From positions 1 to 64,000 of the forward strand of contig JAGYKR010000003.1 in the NCBI GenBank assembly GCA_018401375.1: DNA of 64,000 bases. Reading direction: 5' to 3'. Under the pieces are notes generated by a model. That model saw only the letters and a program-made list of their open reading frames with translations. It made no database searches and had not been told where the DNA came from. The translations under genes and the position numbers were made by a program. Position 1 is the stretch's first letter, and each line of letters opens with the position of its first letter. Positions 56,110 to 64,000 of the stretch are shown piece by piece. This DNA is from Ilumatobacteraceae bacterium. Its GTDB lineage: Bacteria > Actinomycetota > Acidimicrobiia > Acidimicrobiales > Ilumatobacteraceae.

Positions 56110-56424
56110 ATGCCGTTACGTCAGGTGTTCCAACGCCGTGAGAACGCAACGGACCAGGGCGAGGACCTCATCCGATTCGTCAGCCTCAATGACACTCCGC
56201 TTCCGGCGGCTCCCACGGACCTCGTTCCCCTTGAAGTTCCCGCCGGCCCATTGGCGGTGCTCAACGGTCTGTTGCCCCACTGGAGCGACATCAATCGTTC
56301 CCCGATCAGTCGGCACGCCTACACCTTGCACTGCATCTGCGGGAAGGCCGACTATCCGGAGTGGAACTGGCTCCAACGAACGTCGGACATGCCGCTGCGC
56401 CGACTCGACACTGCCGGACAATGA
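56110..56424 (+). pseudogene. phytanoyl-CoA dioxygenase C-terminal fragment
   Basis: A 104-residue frame whose residues ~40-94 ([49 protein letters not shown]) match the last third of PhyH-type Fe(II)/2-oxoglutarate dioxygenases, including the second Fe-ligand His in GLLPHW and the 2-oxoglutarate Arg in SRHAYTLH. The N-terminal two-thirds with the HxD motif is absent. The frame has its own start, a -10 box, and overlaps the adenosine deaminase ATG, so it may still be translated. Confidence 0.65.
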
Positions 56425-57518
56425 GCAACCCGGCACCCACCGACGAACTGATCCGCCGTGCCCCCAAAGCATTGCTCCACGATCACCTCGACGGCGGTGT
56501 TCGTCCCGACACCGTTGTAGAACTCGCTCAAGAGTGTGGTTATGCCCATCTGCCCACCACCGATGTGGAAGACCTGCGAACCTGGTTTAAGCGGGGGGCT
56601 CGCCGTAACGATCTGGTGCTCTACCTAGAAACCTTCGCCCACACCGTAGGGGTGATGCAGCAAGCCGATGCTCTCGAACGTGTGGCCTACGAATGCGCAG
56701 TGGATTTGGCCGCCGACGGAGTGGTGTATGCCGAGGTACGTTTCGCTCCCGAGCTACACCAAGAGGCGGGTCTTACCCTCGACGAGGTGATGGAATCCGT
56801 GCTGAGCGGCTTCCGACGTGGCAGTGCCGGCACCGATCTGCGGATCTATGCGATCACTTCGGCCATGCGAACTGCAGCTCACAGCCTCGAGATCGCCGAA
56901 CTCGCAGTGCGCTGGCGCGACGCCGGTGTGGTCGGCTTTGATATCGCTGGCGCCGAAGCCGGACATCCACCCTCGCGTCATCTCGATGCATTCCAATATG
57001 TGCAGCGCGCCAACTTTCATTCCACGATCCACGCCGGCGAGGCTTTCGGGCTGCCCAGTATCGCCGAGGCTCTGCAGTACTGCGGGGCGGCCCGGCTCGG
57101 TCACGGGGTACGCATCGTCGATGACATCACCGGACCCGAAGGCGCCGAGCAGCTCGGCCGTCTCGCCGCATACGTCCGAGACCGACGCATTCCCTTGGAG
57201 CTGTGCCCGACCTCCAATGTCAATACCGGAGTCTGCGCATCCATCGCAGATCATCCGATCGGCATGTTGCGTCGGCTGCGGTTTCGGGTGACAGTCAACA
57301 CCGACAATCGGCTGATGAGCGATACCTCGATGAGCACAGAACTGATCGGGCTGCGCGATGCATTCGGCTGGGGCCTCGAGGATTTCGAATGGTTGACCAT
57401 CAACGCAGTCAAGAGTGCATTTGCGCCATTTCCCGAACGACTGCGGATTATTAACGGTCTGGTCAAACCTCGTTATGCGCTGCTGAAAGCCGAACAATCC
57501 ATGGGAGCAGTGCAGTGA
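56421..57518 (+). CDS. add: adenosine deaminase
   Basis: 365 residues. Metal-binding [10 protein letters not shown], then HAGEAFG (His, Glu), RLGHGVRI (His) and [10 protein letters not shown], with VNTDNRLMS, the actinobacterial form in which NTDN replaces NTDD. It deaminates adenosine to inosine in purine salvage. ATG overlaps the PhyH fragment (ATGA); upp follows with a GTGA overlap. Confidence 0.94.
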   Translation: MSNPAPTDELIRRAPKALLHDHLDGGVRPDTVVELAQECGYAHLPTTDVEDLRTWFKRGARRNDLVLYLETFAHTVGVMQQADALERVAYECAVDLAADGVVYAEVRFAPELHQEAGLTLDEVMESVLSGFRRGSAGTDLRIYAITSAMRTAAHSLEIAELAVRWRDAGVVGFDIAGAEAGHPPSRHLDAFQYVQRANFHSTIHAGEAFGLPSIAEALQYCGAARLGHGVRIVDDITGPEGAEQLGRLAAYVRDRRIPLELCPTSNVNTGVCASIADHPIGMLRRLRFRVTVNTDNRLMSDTSMSTELIGLRDAFGWGLEDFEWLTINAVKSAFAPFPERLRIINGLVKPRYALLKAEQSMGAVQ

Positions 57519-58153
57519 GCACCGTGCAGGTCACTGTGGTGGACCATCCCCTCGTGGCCGAAGCGGTGGGCAAGATCCGGGACAAGACCACCCCTAATGC
57601 CTTATTCCGCCAAAACCTTGAGCGGATCGGCACGTTGGTGCTCGCTGCGGCCACCGCCCATCTGCCCACGGTAGGCGTCACCGTAGAAACTCCTCTGACC
57701 ACCACCACGGCGCGCCGACTCGCCGCCCAACCGGTGGTGGTTCCGGTTCTGCGCGCTGGTCTCGGCTTCCTTCGCCCCGCACAGGAACTACTTCCCGATG
57801 CCGACATCGGTTTCATCGGAATCTCGCGCAACGAGGAAACCTTCGAACCTCAGCCCTACGTGAATCGGTTACCCGAGAGCCTCGTTGGGCGGCCGGTGAT
57901 CGTGATCGATCCCATGCTGGCCACCGGCGGATCCTTAGTAGAGACGTTGCGTCTGCTCATTGAGCGCGGCGCCCCAACCCCGATCACTGTGGTCTGTGCG
58001 GTGGCCGCCCCCGAAGGTGTGGCTCGTCTGCGCGCTGAAGGTCTCGAGGTGAACCTGTTCACCGCTGCGATGGACCAACGATTGAACGAGAAGGCCTACA
58101 TCATCCCGGGCCTCGGTGACGCAGGTGATCGTCAGTTTGGTTCGGGCACCTGA
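57515..58153 (+). CDS. upp: uracil phosphoribosyltransferase
   Basis: 212 residues: [31 protein letters not shown], and the PRPP loop [18 protein letters not shown], then a C-terminal [15 protein letters not shown]. It makes UMP from uracil and PRPP. With adenosine deaminase, phosphosugar mutase and adenosine kinase it forms a nucleoside salvage cluster. Confidence 0.97.
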   Translation: MSTVQVTVVDHPLVAEAVGKIRDKTTPNALFRQNLERIGTLVLAAATAHLPTVGVTVETPLTTTTARRLAAQPVVVPVLRAGLGFLRPAQELLPDADIGFIGISRNEETFEPQPYVNRLPESLVGRPVIVIDPMLATGGSLVETLRLLIERGAPTPITVVCAVAAPEGVARLRAEGLEVNLFTAAMDQRLNEKAYIIPGLGDAGDRQFGSGT

Positions 58154-58183
58154 CAACGGGCAGAGAGCCTCACTCAGTGACGC

Positions 58184-59851
58184 TCAGTTCGTGAGCAGCG
58201 GCACCATCGCCTGTAGGTAAGCAACCGGATCCTCGCCAACGGCCTCACCATAGATCTTGACCTTTGGCTCAGTTCCCGATGGCCGCACCTGCACCCTGAC
58301 CCCGCCCACAAGGGTCAGTCGCAACAAACCGGCCTCCGGGAAGTTCCGCACCGATTCCACTTCGCGATCGAGAATCATCTTCGGGGGGTCAGCCTGGAGT
58401 CGGGCCACAGCGGTTGCTGCGTTGACCGGATCCATCCGCACCGACAACTCCCGGGTCACATGGTGCCCATACCGAGCGGCTAAATCATCGAGTCGTTGTT
58501 GCAGACTGACACCTTCGGCCTTGGCCAGCGCTGCGATCTCGGCAGCCATCACCGCTGCGGAGATCCCATCTTTATCCAAAGGCCGAGTGGTCACGAGGTA
58601 GCCAAGGGCCTGCTCGTAACCGAAGACAAATCGCAGATCAGGCCGATCGAGGATCGTGCGCCCGATCCATTTGAATCCGGTAAACGTCTCGGCGTGATGC
58701 ACCCCGTGGTCTGTGGCCATACGGCCGAGCATCGCTGAGGAGACCAGGGTGGTGACCACCAAACGATCCGAACCCGAGGTGTGACTCAAAATGTGATCGG
58801 CATACAGCCATCCGATTTCGTCACCGCTCAGTCGTCGCCAGGAACCATCAGGTTGGGGGATCGCCATTCCAAGACGATCAGCATCCGGGTCATTAGCTAT
58901 GGCCACGTCAGCCTTCACTCTTCGAGCGAGATCCAACAACATGTCCATCGCTCCCGGCTCCTCCGGATTGGGAAAGGCCACCGTAGGGAACTCAGGATCG
59001 GGGTCACGCTGGGCGAGCACCATTTCCGGTGGATCAAACCCGGCGGCGTGAAATGCATCGGCCAGCAAACTCGCGCCCACACCATGCATAGCCGTGTAAG
59101 CGACGGTCACCGCAGGCAGATCCGAACACAGCCGCACACCCGCCACCGCAGCCAGGTATCCCTCGCGCACCGCGGGACCAACAGCAGAGATCAAACCGTC
59201 ATGCGGATCAGCCAAGGGGATCTGAGTGGGATCGATTGCAGCGATCTGCGCGGCGATTCCGATGTCATGGGGTGGCACAATCTGGGCCCCATCACCGAGG
59301 TATACCTTGTAGCCGTTATCAGCTGGAGGGTTATGAGACGCTGTCACCACCACGCCTGCCGCTGCGTCAAGTTCGGTGATGGCCCACGCCACCAACGGGG
59401 TCGGGACAACACCATCGAAAACCATCGCCGGAATGCCGGCGGCGGCTAACACCTGGGCGGTGTCGGCAGCGAACAGGTCACTTTTAAAGCGGGCATCGCA
59501 TCCCACCACCACGCCTCGGCTCCCAACATCTGCCACGGTGTCCAACAAATAGGCCGCAAGACCTGCTGCGGCCTGTCGGACCACCAAGCGATTCATCCGC
59601 AATGGCCCTGCCCCGACCGGCGCCCGCAAGCCGGCGGTCCCAAACTGCAATCTTCCCGCAAAGCGGGCGAGCAACTCTTCCTCCGGCCCGTCAAGTAGTG
59701 CGCGCAGTTCGGCGGCCATGTCTGCATCAGGCTCAGCGGCTAGCCACAGTTCGGCTTCAATGCGAACTGCGTCAGGGCCAGACTGATTTTGGCCAGACTG
59801 ATTTTGGCCGGACTGATTTTGGCCAGACTGATTTTGGACGGAGGGGCTCAC
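58184..59851 (-). CDS. phosphosugar mutase (phosphoglucomutase/phosphomannomutase family)
   Basis: 555 residues. Phosphoserine loop VVVTASHNPPADNGYKVY (Ser172), metal loop ANDPDADRLG, and a C-terminal VQVRPSGTEPKVKIYGE phosphate-binding loop. This long, PmmB-like form may act on pentose or hexose phosphates; in other actinobacteria it also lies beside upp and add. Its N-terminus carries four QNQSG pentapeptides. GTG overlaps the adenosine kinase stop. Confidence 0.92.
   Translation of the reverse strand: MSPSVQNQSGQNQSGQNQSGQNQSGPDAVRIEAELWLAAEPDADMAAELRALLDGPEEELLARFAGRLQFGTAGLRAPVGAGPLRMNRLVVRQAAAGLAAYLLDTVADVGSRGVVVGCDARFKSDLFAADTAQVLAAAGIPAMVFDGVVPTPLVAWAITELDAAAGVVVTASHNPPADNGYKVYLGDGAQIVPPHDIGIAAQIAAIDPTQIPLADPHDGLISAVGPAVREGYLAAVAGVRLCSDLPAVTVAYTAMHGVGASLLADAFHAAGFDPPEMVLAQRDPDPEFPTVAFPNPEEPGAMDMLLDLARRVKADVAIANDPDADRLGMAIPQPDGSWRRLSGDEIGWLYADHILSHTSGSDRLVVTTLVSSAMLGRMATDHGVHHAETFTGFKWIGRTILDRPDLRFVFGYEQALGYLVTTRPLDKDGISAAVMAAEIAALAKAEGVSLQQRLDDLAARYGHHVTRELSVRMDPVNAATAVARLQADPPKMILDREVESVRNFPEAGLLRLTLVGGVRVQVRPSGTEPKVKIYGEAVGEDPVAYLQAMVPLLTN
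59776..59835. repeat. 15-bp tandem repeat encoding QNQSG in the mutase N-terminus
   Basis: Four units of GGCCAGACTGATTTT (third unit with one change) at 59776, 59791, 59806 and 59821. On the minus strand they encode four QNQSG copies ahead of the mutase domain. Copy number could vary without a frameshift. Confidence 0.9.
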
Positions 59852-60855
59852 ACCGCCAGAGTACGCAACTCCACGAGCGGACGGGGACCGACGTGGCTAA
59901 TGACCTCGGCCGCAGCCAAGGAGCCGAGACGTCCACACTCAGCGAGGGATTGCCCGTGTGTCAAGCCATACAAGAAGCCCGCTGCATACAGATCCCCTGC
60001 CCCGGTGGTATCCACCACCTTGGCCACCGGTAACGCTGGAACGTGGATGGTGTCAGTTGCCGAGATGACCCAGGAGCCCTCTGCACCCACGGTGATCGCG
60101 GCCATATGACAATCCTGTCGTACCGCTTCGATCGCATCGTGAAAGGAATCTGTTTCATAGAGCGAACACAACTCGAGGGAGTTACCAAACAACAGATCCA
60201 CCTCATCGCGCAGCAGCGACAAAAAGTCCGCCCGATGGCGATCCACGCAGAACGAATCCGACAAGGTTAACGACACCGCACGATCATGGCGATGGGCCAC
60301 ACCGGCCGCATGACGAAATGCCTCTTTGGCATCTTCCCGGTCATACAGGTAGCCCTCCATGTAGAGCACGGCCCCGGTCGCCACCGCCTCTTCATCAATA
60401 TCGGGCACGCACAGCAGGCTCGACGCCCCGAGGTAGGTATTCATGGTCCGCTGTGCATCCGGGGTGACCACGATGATGCAGCGCCCTGTAGGCACCCCCT
60501 CTATCGGGGCGCCGGGCCAGAATCTGACCCCAACCGCTAAGAGGTCGTGACCAAACACCTGGCCGAGATCATCGTCGCTCACCTTGCCGAGATAGGCCGC
60601 CCGGCCACCAAAGGAAGCCACACCGCACACGGTGTTGGCCGCTGACCCACCGCTCATTTCCACCGCCGAGCCGAGCGCCCGATAGAGATGCACCGAGCGG
60701 TCCGCCTCGACCAGTGTCATCGATCCCTTCACCAGTTCATGGGTGTCAATAAACCCGTCATCGGCATGACCGATGACATCCACCAAAGCATTGCCGATGC
60801 CGACTACGTCGTAACGGACACCATCCACCGAGAACATCCGCCCGTAGTTCAACAC
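59848..60855 (-). CDS. adenosine kinase (PfkB family)
   Basis: 335 residues. N-terminal VGIGNALVDVIGHADDGFID, SGGSAANTVCGVASFGG, and the PfkB signature VDTTGAGDLYAAGFLYGL with catalytic Asp. This bacterial adenosine kinase-like group phosphorylates adenosine to AMP; other nucleosides or sugars remain possible. GTG at 60855 lies 8 nt after TAGCGT. It is followed by the mutase with a short overlap and is divergent from pepN. Confidence 0.9.
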   Translation of the reverse strand: MLNYGRMFSVDGVRYDVVGIGNALVDVIGHADDGFIDTHELVKGSMTLVEADRSVHLYRALGSAVEMSGGSAANTVCGVASFGGRAAYLGKVSDDDLGQVFGHDLLAVGVRFWPGAPIEGVPTGRCIIVVTPDAQRTMNTYLGASSLLCVPDIDEEAVATGAVLYMEGYLYDREDAKEAFRHAAGVAHRHDRAVSLTLSDSFCVDRHRADFLSLLRDEVDLLFGNSLELCSLYETDSFHDAIEAVRQDCHMAAITVGAEGSWVISATDTIHVPALPVAKVVDTTGAGDLYAAGFLYGLTHGQSLAECGRLGSLAAAEVISHVGPRPLVELRTLAV

Positions 60856-60863
60856 GACTCAGA

Positions 60864-60879
60864 ACGCTACAGGTACCAT
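60864..60879. promoter_or_regulatory. face-to-face -10 boxes of adenosine kinase and pepN
   Basis: Minus-strand TAGCGT (60864-60869) serves adenosine kinase and plus-strand TACCAT (60874-60879) serves pepN, 8 and 6 nt from the respective GTG starts. Only 4 bp separate the two hexamers and the whole gap is 30 bp, so the promoters must overlap. Confidence 0.5.
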
Positions 60880-60885
60880 CCAAGG

Positions 60886-63474
60886 GTGAGCGATCCCAGA
60901 AACACCGCACTCGCCCCCGATCCCCATCGACTGCCCCGCACCGCTATCCCGAGCCACTATCAGATTCGGCTGCGGCCCGATCTCGCCACCGCCTCGTTCA
61001 CCGGGGAGGTACAGGTGGACGTAGATCTCCATGCTCCCTCACGCGTGCTGGTACTGAACTCAATCGAACTCGAGATCCACAGTTGCGAGGTGGACGGTCG
61101 GATTGCCACCCATCACCTCGATCCATCCAGCGAGCGATTGTTCGTGACCGCGGACTCCGAACTCCCAGTTGGGCCGCATCGGGTGCAGATCAGTTTCACC
61201 GGTGTACTCAACGATCGACTGCGTGGTTTCTACCGCAGCACCTACCGTGACGAGCACGGCACTGAGCGGGTCATCGCCACCACCCAGATGCAGTCCACAG
61301 ATTGTCGACGGGCTTTTCCCTGTTGGGATGAGCCGGACTTCAAAGCCACCTTCGGCGTTGTTCTCGAAGTGGAACCTGACCTGTTGGCGGTCTCTAATAG
61401 CCCGGAAGTTTCCTCGGCTGTGATCACCACCGAGGACGGACGTGAACTGCGCTCGGTGACCTTCGCCGACACGATGATCATGAGCACCTATCTGGTGGCG
61501 TTCGTGGTTGGCCCCTTGGAGGCCACCGATCCGGTGGATGTGGGCGGAATCCCGATGCGGATCATTCACGTGCCCGGGAAGGGGCATCTGACCGGGTTCG
61601 GCGCTGACGTCGGGGCGTTTTGTCTGCGTTGGTTCCAGGACTATTACAAGATCCCTTATCCCGGCCAGAAGGTGGATCTGCTCGCACTCCCAGACTTCGC
61701 TGCCGGCGCAATGGAAAATCTTGGTTGCATCACCTTCCGTGAGAACTTGTTGTTAGTGGACCCGGCCACCGCCACCCAGAACGAACGCCAGTTAGTGGCC
61801 GATGTGGTGGCCCACGAACTCGCACACATGTGGTTCGGGGATTTGGTCACCATGGGGTGGTGGAACGGGATCTGGCTCAACGAGGCCTTTGCGACCTTCA
61901 TGGAACTCGCAGCCTGCGATGCATATCGGCCCGACTGGGGACGCTGGACCACCTTTGGCCTAGAGCGCAGTGTGGCATTTGAGGTCGATGCACTGTCGAG
62001 CACGCGGTCGGTGGAGTTTGAGGTGCATTCCCCCGCCGACTGCGAAGGAATGTTCGATGTACTCACCTATCAAAAAGGTGGGGCGTTGTTGCGCATGCTT
62101 GAGCAGCACCTCGGGGTGGAGGAGTTTCGTACCGGGGTGAATCACTATTTGCGCCTGCACTCCTACGGCAATACCGAGACCGCTGACCTATGGGACGCGC
62201 TCGAAGCCACCAGCGGCGCCCCGGTACGTCAGATGATGGACTCATGGATCTGGCAGCCCGGATTCCCCCTGATTCACGCTCGCCAGGAAGGCTCACTGCT
62301 CCATCTTGCGCAGACCCGATTCGGCTACTCCGAGGATGTCCGGACCGAGTCCACCCTCTGGGTGGTGCCGATAGCGATCCGTAACGGAGACACCGTGACT
62401 TCGGTGGTGCTCGATGCCTCCGCAGTGACTGTGGATCTCACGCATCCCGACGAACCGGTGATCATTAACTCCGGTGGCCACGGCTTTTACCGTGTGGCCT
62501 ACTCCGAGGAGTTGCGGACACGTCTGCACGGATCGGTGCTCACTGGATTGAGCACCCTCGAGCGCTACAACCTCGTCGACGATGCCTGGAACTCTGTGCT
62601 CGCCGGAGATCTTTCGGCTGCGGATCTGCTCGGATTCCTCGAGGGCTTTTCACAAGAGTCCGATCCAGCGGTTTGGCAAGCGATCCTGATCTCACTCCGT
62701 GGGATGGCCCGCTTGATCGAACCCGAGGATCCGAGCCTCGTTTCTTTGAGGCTCAGAATCGGTGCGCTGCTGCGACCCCGTCTCGCCGAACTTGGCGATC
62801 CCGTGGAGGGTGAAGATGACCTGCGCGGCAAACTGCGCGGGTTATTGCTCGGCGCACTCGGAGTGCTCGCCGCTGATCAGCCCACGATCGCACGATGCCG
62901 AGAGATATTCACCGAGTCCGGATCTGATATCGCCATTGAGGACCCCGAACTGCTCGCAGCAGCCACATCGGTTGTTGCTGCTCACGGACATGTCGATGAC
63001 TACGAGAAGATGCTCGCTGGTTTCGAATCTGCGCGAACCCCTCAAGAACAGTTGCGCCATCTCTACGCGCTGAGCGAGTTCAGCCAGGCCGAACTGATTC
63101 AACGCACCTGCGAACTAGCGATGAGTCCGAAGGTCAAAACCCAAAATGCCCCATTCGTGATCCGGATGTGCATCGCTAACCGGCATCACGGGGCGTTGGC
63201 TTGGGAGTTCCTGACCGATCACTGGGCCGAGGCCGTGGCTCAGTTTCCCTCCAACACGATCGTGCGGATGGTGGATTCTGTGAAGACGTTGACCCGCCCC
63301 GAACAGGTCGAACAGGTCACAGCGTTCTTCGCTGAGCATCCGATCCCACAGGCCGCCTTGACCTTGCGCCAGATCCTCGAACGCCAGCAGGTCAATGCGT
63401 CCTTGGCTTCTCGTGAAGCCGCTCGGTTCTCCGCGTCACTGCTGAGTGACGTCAATGCTCAACTGGAGGAGTGA
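60886..63474 (+). CDS. pepN: aminopeptidase N (M1 family)
   Basis: 862 residues. GAMENLG exopeptidase motif, zinc site His310-Glu311 and His314 in HELAHMWFGD with the third ligand Glu333 in NEAFATF, and an ERAP1-like C-terminal helical domain. It removes N-terminal residues from peptides in the cytoplasm. GTG at 60886 is chosen because TACCAT ends 6 nt upstream and the protein fold begins there; the reading from 60688 runs through adenosine kinase. Confidence 0.95.
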   Translation: MSDPRNTALAPDPHRLPRTAIPSHYQIRLRPDLATASFTGEVQVDVDLHAPSRVLVLNSIELEIHSCEVDGRIATHHLDPSSERLFVTADSELPVGPHRVQISFTGVLNDRLRGFYRSTYRDEHGTERVIATTQMQSTDCRRAFPCWDEPDFKATFGVVLEVEPDLLAVSNSPEVSSAVITTEDGRELRSVTFADTMIMSTYLVAFVVGPLEATDPVDVGGIPMRIIHVPGKGHLTGFGADVGAFCLRWFQDYYKIPYPGQKVDLLALPDFAAGAMENLGCITFRENLLLVDPATATQNERQLVADVVAHELAHMWFGDLVTMGWWNGIWLNEAFATFMELAACDAYRPDWGRWTTFGLERSVAFEVDALSSTRSVEFEVHSPADCEGMFDVLTYQKGGALLRMLEQHLGVEEFRTGVNHYLRLHSYGNTETADLWDALEATSGAPVRQMMDSWIWQPGFPLIHARQEGSLLHLAQTRFGYSEDVRTESTLWVVPIAIRNGDTVTSVVLDASAVTVDLTHPDEPVIINSGGHGFYRVAYSEELRTRLHGSVLTGLSTLERYNLVDDAWNSVLAGDLSAADLLGFLEGFSQESDPAVWQAILISLRGMARLIEPEDPSLVSLRLRIGALLRPRLAELGDPVEGEDDLRGKLRGLLLGALGVLAADQPTIARCREIFTESGSDIAIEDPELLAAATSVVAAHGHVDDYEKMLAGFESARTPQEQLRHLYALSEFSQAELIQRTCELAMSPKVKTQNAPFVIRMCIANRHHGALAWEFLTDHWAEAVAQFPSNTIVRMVDSVKTLTRPEQVEQVTAFFAEHPIPQAALTLRQILERQQVNASLASREAARFSASLLSDVNAQLEE

Positions 63475-63482
63475 TCTGGGCC

Positions 63483-63503
63483 GATTCCCCCACAAGGGGA
63501 GTC
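63483..63503 (+). terminator. hairpin between pepN and tRNA-Ala
   Basis: GATTCCCC (63483-63490) pairs with GGGGAGTC (63496-63503) around a 5-nt loop: an 8-bp stem with one wobble pair, just after the pepN stop. No T run. It could stop pepN transcription before the convergent tRNA. Confidence 0.45.
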
Positions 63504-63504
63504 G

Positions 63505-63577
63505 TGGAGCTGAGGGGAATCGAACCCCTGGCCTCAACAGTGCGATTGTTGCGCTCTACCAACTGAGCTACAGCCCC
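63505..63577 (-). tRNA. tRNA-Ala (anticodon CGC)
   Basis: 73 nt on the minus strand. The acceptor stem GGGGCTG pairs with CAGCTCC and contains the G3-U70 pair that identifies tRNA-Ala. The anticodon stem CAACA/TGTTG closes ATCGCAC with anticodon CGC. T-loop GGTTCGATTCC, discriminator A, CCA not encoded. Confidence 0.94.
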
Positions 63578-63604
63578 GAACGGATCAAAGTGTAGCGACC
63601 AGAA

Positions 63605-64000
63605 TCACCAACTGAAGTGGGAGTCTGGATGATTGCGCTGGCGGATCTGCGCCAAGAGATACATGTAACCGCACAACGCCAAAAAGGCGATCGCGAACAA
63701 GTACAACATCACGGTGGCCTTAGTGGTGGCAGCAAGGAACAAGGTGCTACCTGACAGCATCACTAAGGAGAACAAGACGTTGGTGCGACGCCGACGACGC
63801 TCCGCTGCGGGAGACATCCGGCGCAGCGCCACATCGGAGTGACGCCGCATCGCCGAAGAGTGATCTCCGCTTGATCCGCCATGCATACCTAGCGCACCAC
63901 GAGATGGCAGGGCGCGCTGCGCGGCCGGACGAGGTGCAGTGCGCACACCCGGACGACCTGTCGCAGCCTGGCGATACAACGGCGAGGGGGCGAGAGGGCG
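63605..64000 (-). CDS. membrane protein, 5' end outside the window
   Basis: The minus-strand frame is open to the window edge. The visible part has a disordered Arg/Pro/Ala-rich N-terminal region (RPLAPSPLYRQAATGRPGVR), a basic patch RRMSPAAERRRRRT and two membrane helices (NVLFSLVMLSGSTLFLAA, VMLYLFAIAFLALCGYMYLL), ending RNHPDSHFSW. The true start is not seen. No family recognised. Confidence 0.7.
   Translation of the reverse strand, partial: RPLAPSPLYRQAATGRPGVRTAPRPAAQRALPSRGALGMHGGSSGDHSSAMRRHSDVALRRMSPAAERRRRRTNVLFSLVMLSGSTLFLAATTKATVMLYLFAIAFLALCGYMYLLAQIRQRNHPDSHFSW

Overview
The window is GC-rich chromosomal DNA that looks like a free-living, high-GC actinobacterium, most probably of the class Acidimicrobiia. 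This is an inference from gene order and protein style; no rRNA is present. Supporting signs are two tiny actinobacterial ribosomal proteins (bL37 and bS22), the order tRNA-Gln/glmU/prs/rplY/pth/mfd followed by mazG/eno/ftsB-like, many GTG starts, and many start codons placed 6-8 nt after a TAnnnT hexamer, the hallmark of leaderless transcription.

Layout. 1-3.6 kb: a partial DUF418 membrane protein, a small membrane protein, and a NarL-type two-component system. 3.6-6.2 kb: an accessory patch with a broken MazF toxin and antitoxin relic, an apparently intact antitoxin/PIN toxin pair, and an HTH/nucleotidyltransferase pair lying between a tRNA-Leu gene and a direct repeat of that tRNA's 3' end. 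6.3-16.6 kb: aldehyde dehydrogenase, a Cas4-like nuclease, bL37, thioredoxin, YchF, an MFS-like transporter, RsmI, a HAD phosphatase and an acyl-CoA thioesterase. 16.7-33 kb: a long housekeeping block (metG, tatD, a 3D/RlpA-like secreted protein, rsmA, ispE, bS22, tRNA-Gln, a shortened glmU, prs, rplY, pth, mfd, a SurA-like lipoprotein, mazG, eno, FtsB-like).

33.2-51.7 kb holds two molybdenum hydroxylase loci of the xanthine dehydrogenase/form II CODH-like superfamily. The first is an orphan large subunit. The second is a complete small-large-medium operon followed by CoxD-like MoxR ATPase, CoxE-like VWA protein, two XdhC/CoxI proteins, a MocA-like cytidylyltransferase and a CoxG-like protein: the set needed to build and sulfurate a Mo-MCD cofactor and insert it. 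Both active-site loops read AYRGAGR rather than the AYRCSFR of true CO dehydrogenase, so the substrate is unknown. An ABC-2 exporter, HAD phosphatase, SDR and FAD oxidoreductase lie among these genes.

51.7-64 kb: a DUF501 protein carrying a Ppx/GppA tail, acetyltransferases, two enoyl-CoA hydratases, a phytanoyl-CoA dioxygenase stub, a nucleoside salvage set (adenosine deaminase, upp, phosphosugar mutase, adenosine kinase), an M1 aminopeptidase, tRNA-Ala and a partial membrane protein.

Most interesting for follow-up: the tRNA-Leu-bounded HTH/nucleotidyltransferase cassette, the loss of the acetyltransferase half of GlmU, the DUF501-Ppx fusion, the Mo-hydroxylase operon of unknown substrate, the consistent leaderless promoter signature, and 13-bp iterons in a divergent promoter.
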